Below, piece after piece: positions 24,618 through 24,929 of a stretch of DNA of 24,929 bases. Under the pieces are notes generated by a model that had not been told where the DNA came from, searched no databases, and saw only the letters and a program-made list of their open reading frames with translations. The position numbers were made by a program, and so were the translations under genes. Source of the DNA: Acidimicrobiaceae bacterium (GTDB lineage Bacteria > Actinomycetota > Acidimicrobiia > Acidimicrobiales > Acidimicrobiaceae); contig JABEUP010000028.1 in NCBI GenBank assembly GCA_013044365.1, positions 1-24,929 on the forward strand, written 5' to 3'. Each line of letters starts with the position of its first letter. Positions within the stretch are counted from its first letter, which is position 1.

Positions 24618-24929
24618 ATGAATTTCCAAATTAGCGAATCAAACGACATGAACAGTCAGCAATTAAAGGTGCTCAAGTCGCCAGCAACCGCGTCTCAACT
24701 TGCATTTACCAGCTACCTAAAGGAAGGCGCCACTCCGTCGGAGCGGGTTGTGATGATCCATGGCTTTACTCAGAATGGCGACAGCTATAGAAATATCGCG
24801 CGCGTACTCGCTTCCCAGCATGGCCTTGAGGTAGTCTGCGTTGATCTCCCCGGCCACGGCGGCTCGAGTGAAATTGCAGAACAGATAGAGGAAGCAACCG
24901 ATATACTTTGGCGATTTGGACAAGACAGC
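24618..24929 (+). CDS. menH: MenH-like alpha/beta hydrolase, N-terminal fragment (cut by window edge)
   Basis: MenH removes pyruvate from the MenD product to give SHCHC. The first 104 codons are present and the gene runs off the right edge. VVMIHGFTQNGDSYRNIARVL and VCVDLPGHGGSSE are the oxyanion loop and the DLPGHGGS motif typical of MenH; the catalytic serine and histidine lie beyond the window. Two in-frame ATGs, 24618 and 24648, are possible; neither has a ribosome site. The gene is divergent from menD, about 38 bases between starts, and this context favours MenH over another hydrolase. Confidence 0.75.
   Translation, partial: MNFQISESNDMNSQQLKVLKSPATASQLAFTSYLKEGATPSERVVMIHGFTQNGDSYRNIARVLASQHGLEVVCVDLPGHGGSSEIAEQIEEATDILWRFGQDS

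Noticed and set aside
1..24929. CRISPR array or long direct repeats
   Set aside because: No regularly spaced repeat units were seen on reading the intergenic regions.

Overview
The window looks like chromosomal DNA of an actinobacterium, most likely an acidophilic or soil member of Acidimicrobiia. This is inferred from gene content, not from a database search. Supporting points are the rpmB / fakA-like / recG neighbourhood, a GTP-type PEP carboxykinase, a ferrochelatase with actinobacterial-type Fe-S cysteines, menaquinone genes, frequent GTG/TTG starts, and two small proteins of a kind I associate with this class. Base composition looks balanced. I found no rRNA, tRNA, CRISPR array or intact mobile element.

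Region 1 (1-7340) is housekeeping. The minus strand carries the start of recG (cut by the window edge) and a FakA/YloV-type kinase. Divergent from them are rpmB (L28) and hemH. A ~650-base gap follows. It holds what looks like the decayed right end of an IS605-type TnpB element (protein tail plus omegaRNA-like hairpins) and the terminator of pckG. pckG reads leftward; thiL and a stand-alone Lrp/AsnC effector-domain protein read rightward.

Region 2 (7498-11830) is an accessory-looking minus-strand series: a truncated TraG/VirD4-like ATPase, a CaiB/BaiF (alpha-methylacyl-CoA racemase-like) enzyme, an alpha/beta hydrolase and a SAM methyltransferase.

Region 3 (11860-16177) is a compact minus-strand cluster read as alpha/beta hydrolase, membrane-anchored MurF-like ligase, D-Ala-D-Ala ligase, and a bacterial-PH/SHOCT membrane protein. 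The MurF-like protein has a multi-helix membrane domain in place of the normal UDP-substrate domain. I infer that Ddl supplies D-Ala-D-Ala for ligation to a membrane-bound acceptor. This is the best candidate for an under-described system.

Region 4 (16292-19042) is a DUF1800 / DUF1501 pair, the second with a Tat signal, probably an exported complex of unknown function.

Region 5 (19043-24929) holds two small uncharacterised genes, an RNase D, tyrS, menD and the start of a divergent menH-like gene. tyrS lies directly behind menD, so the two are probably co-transcribed.
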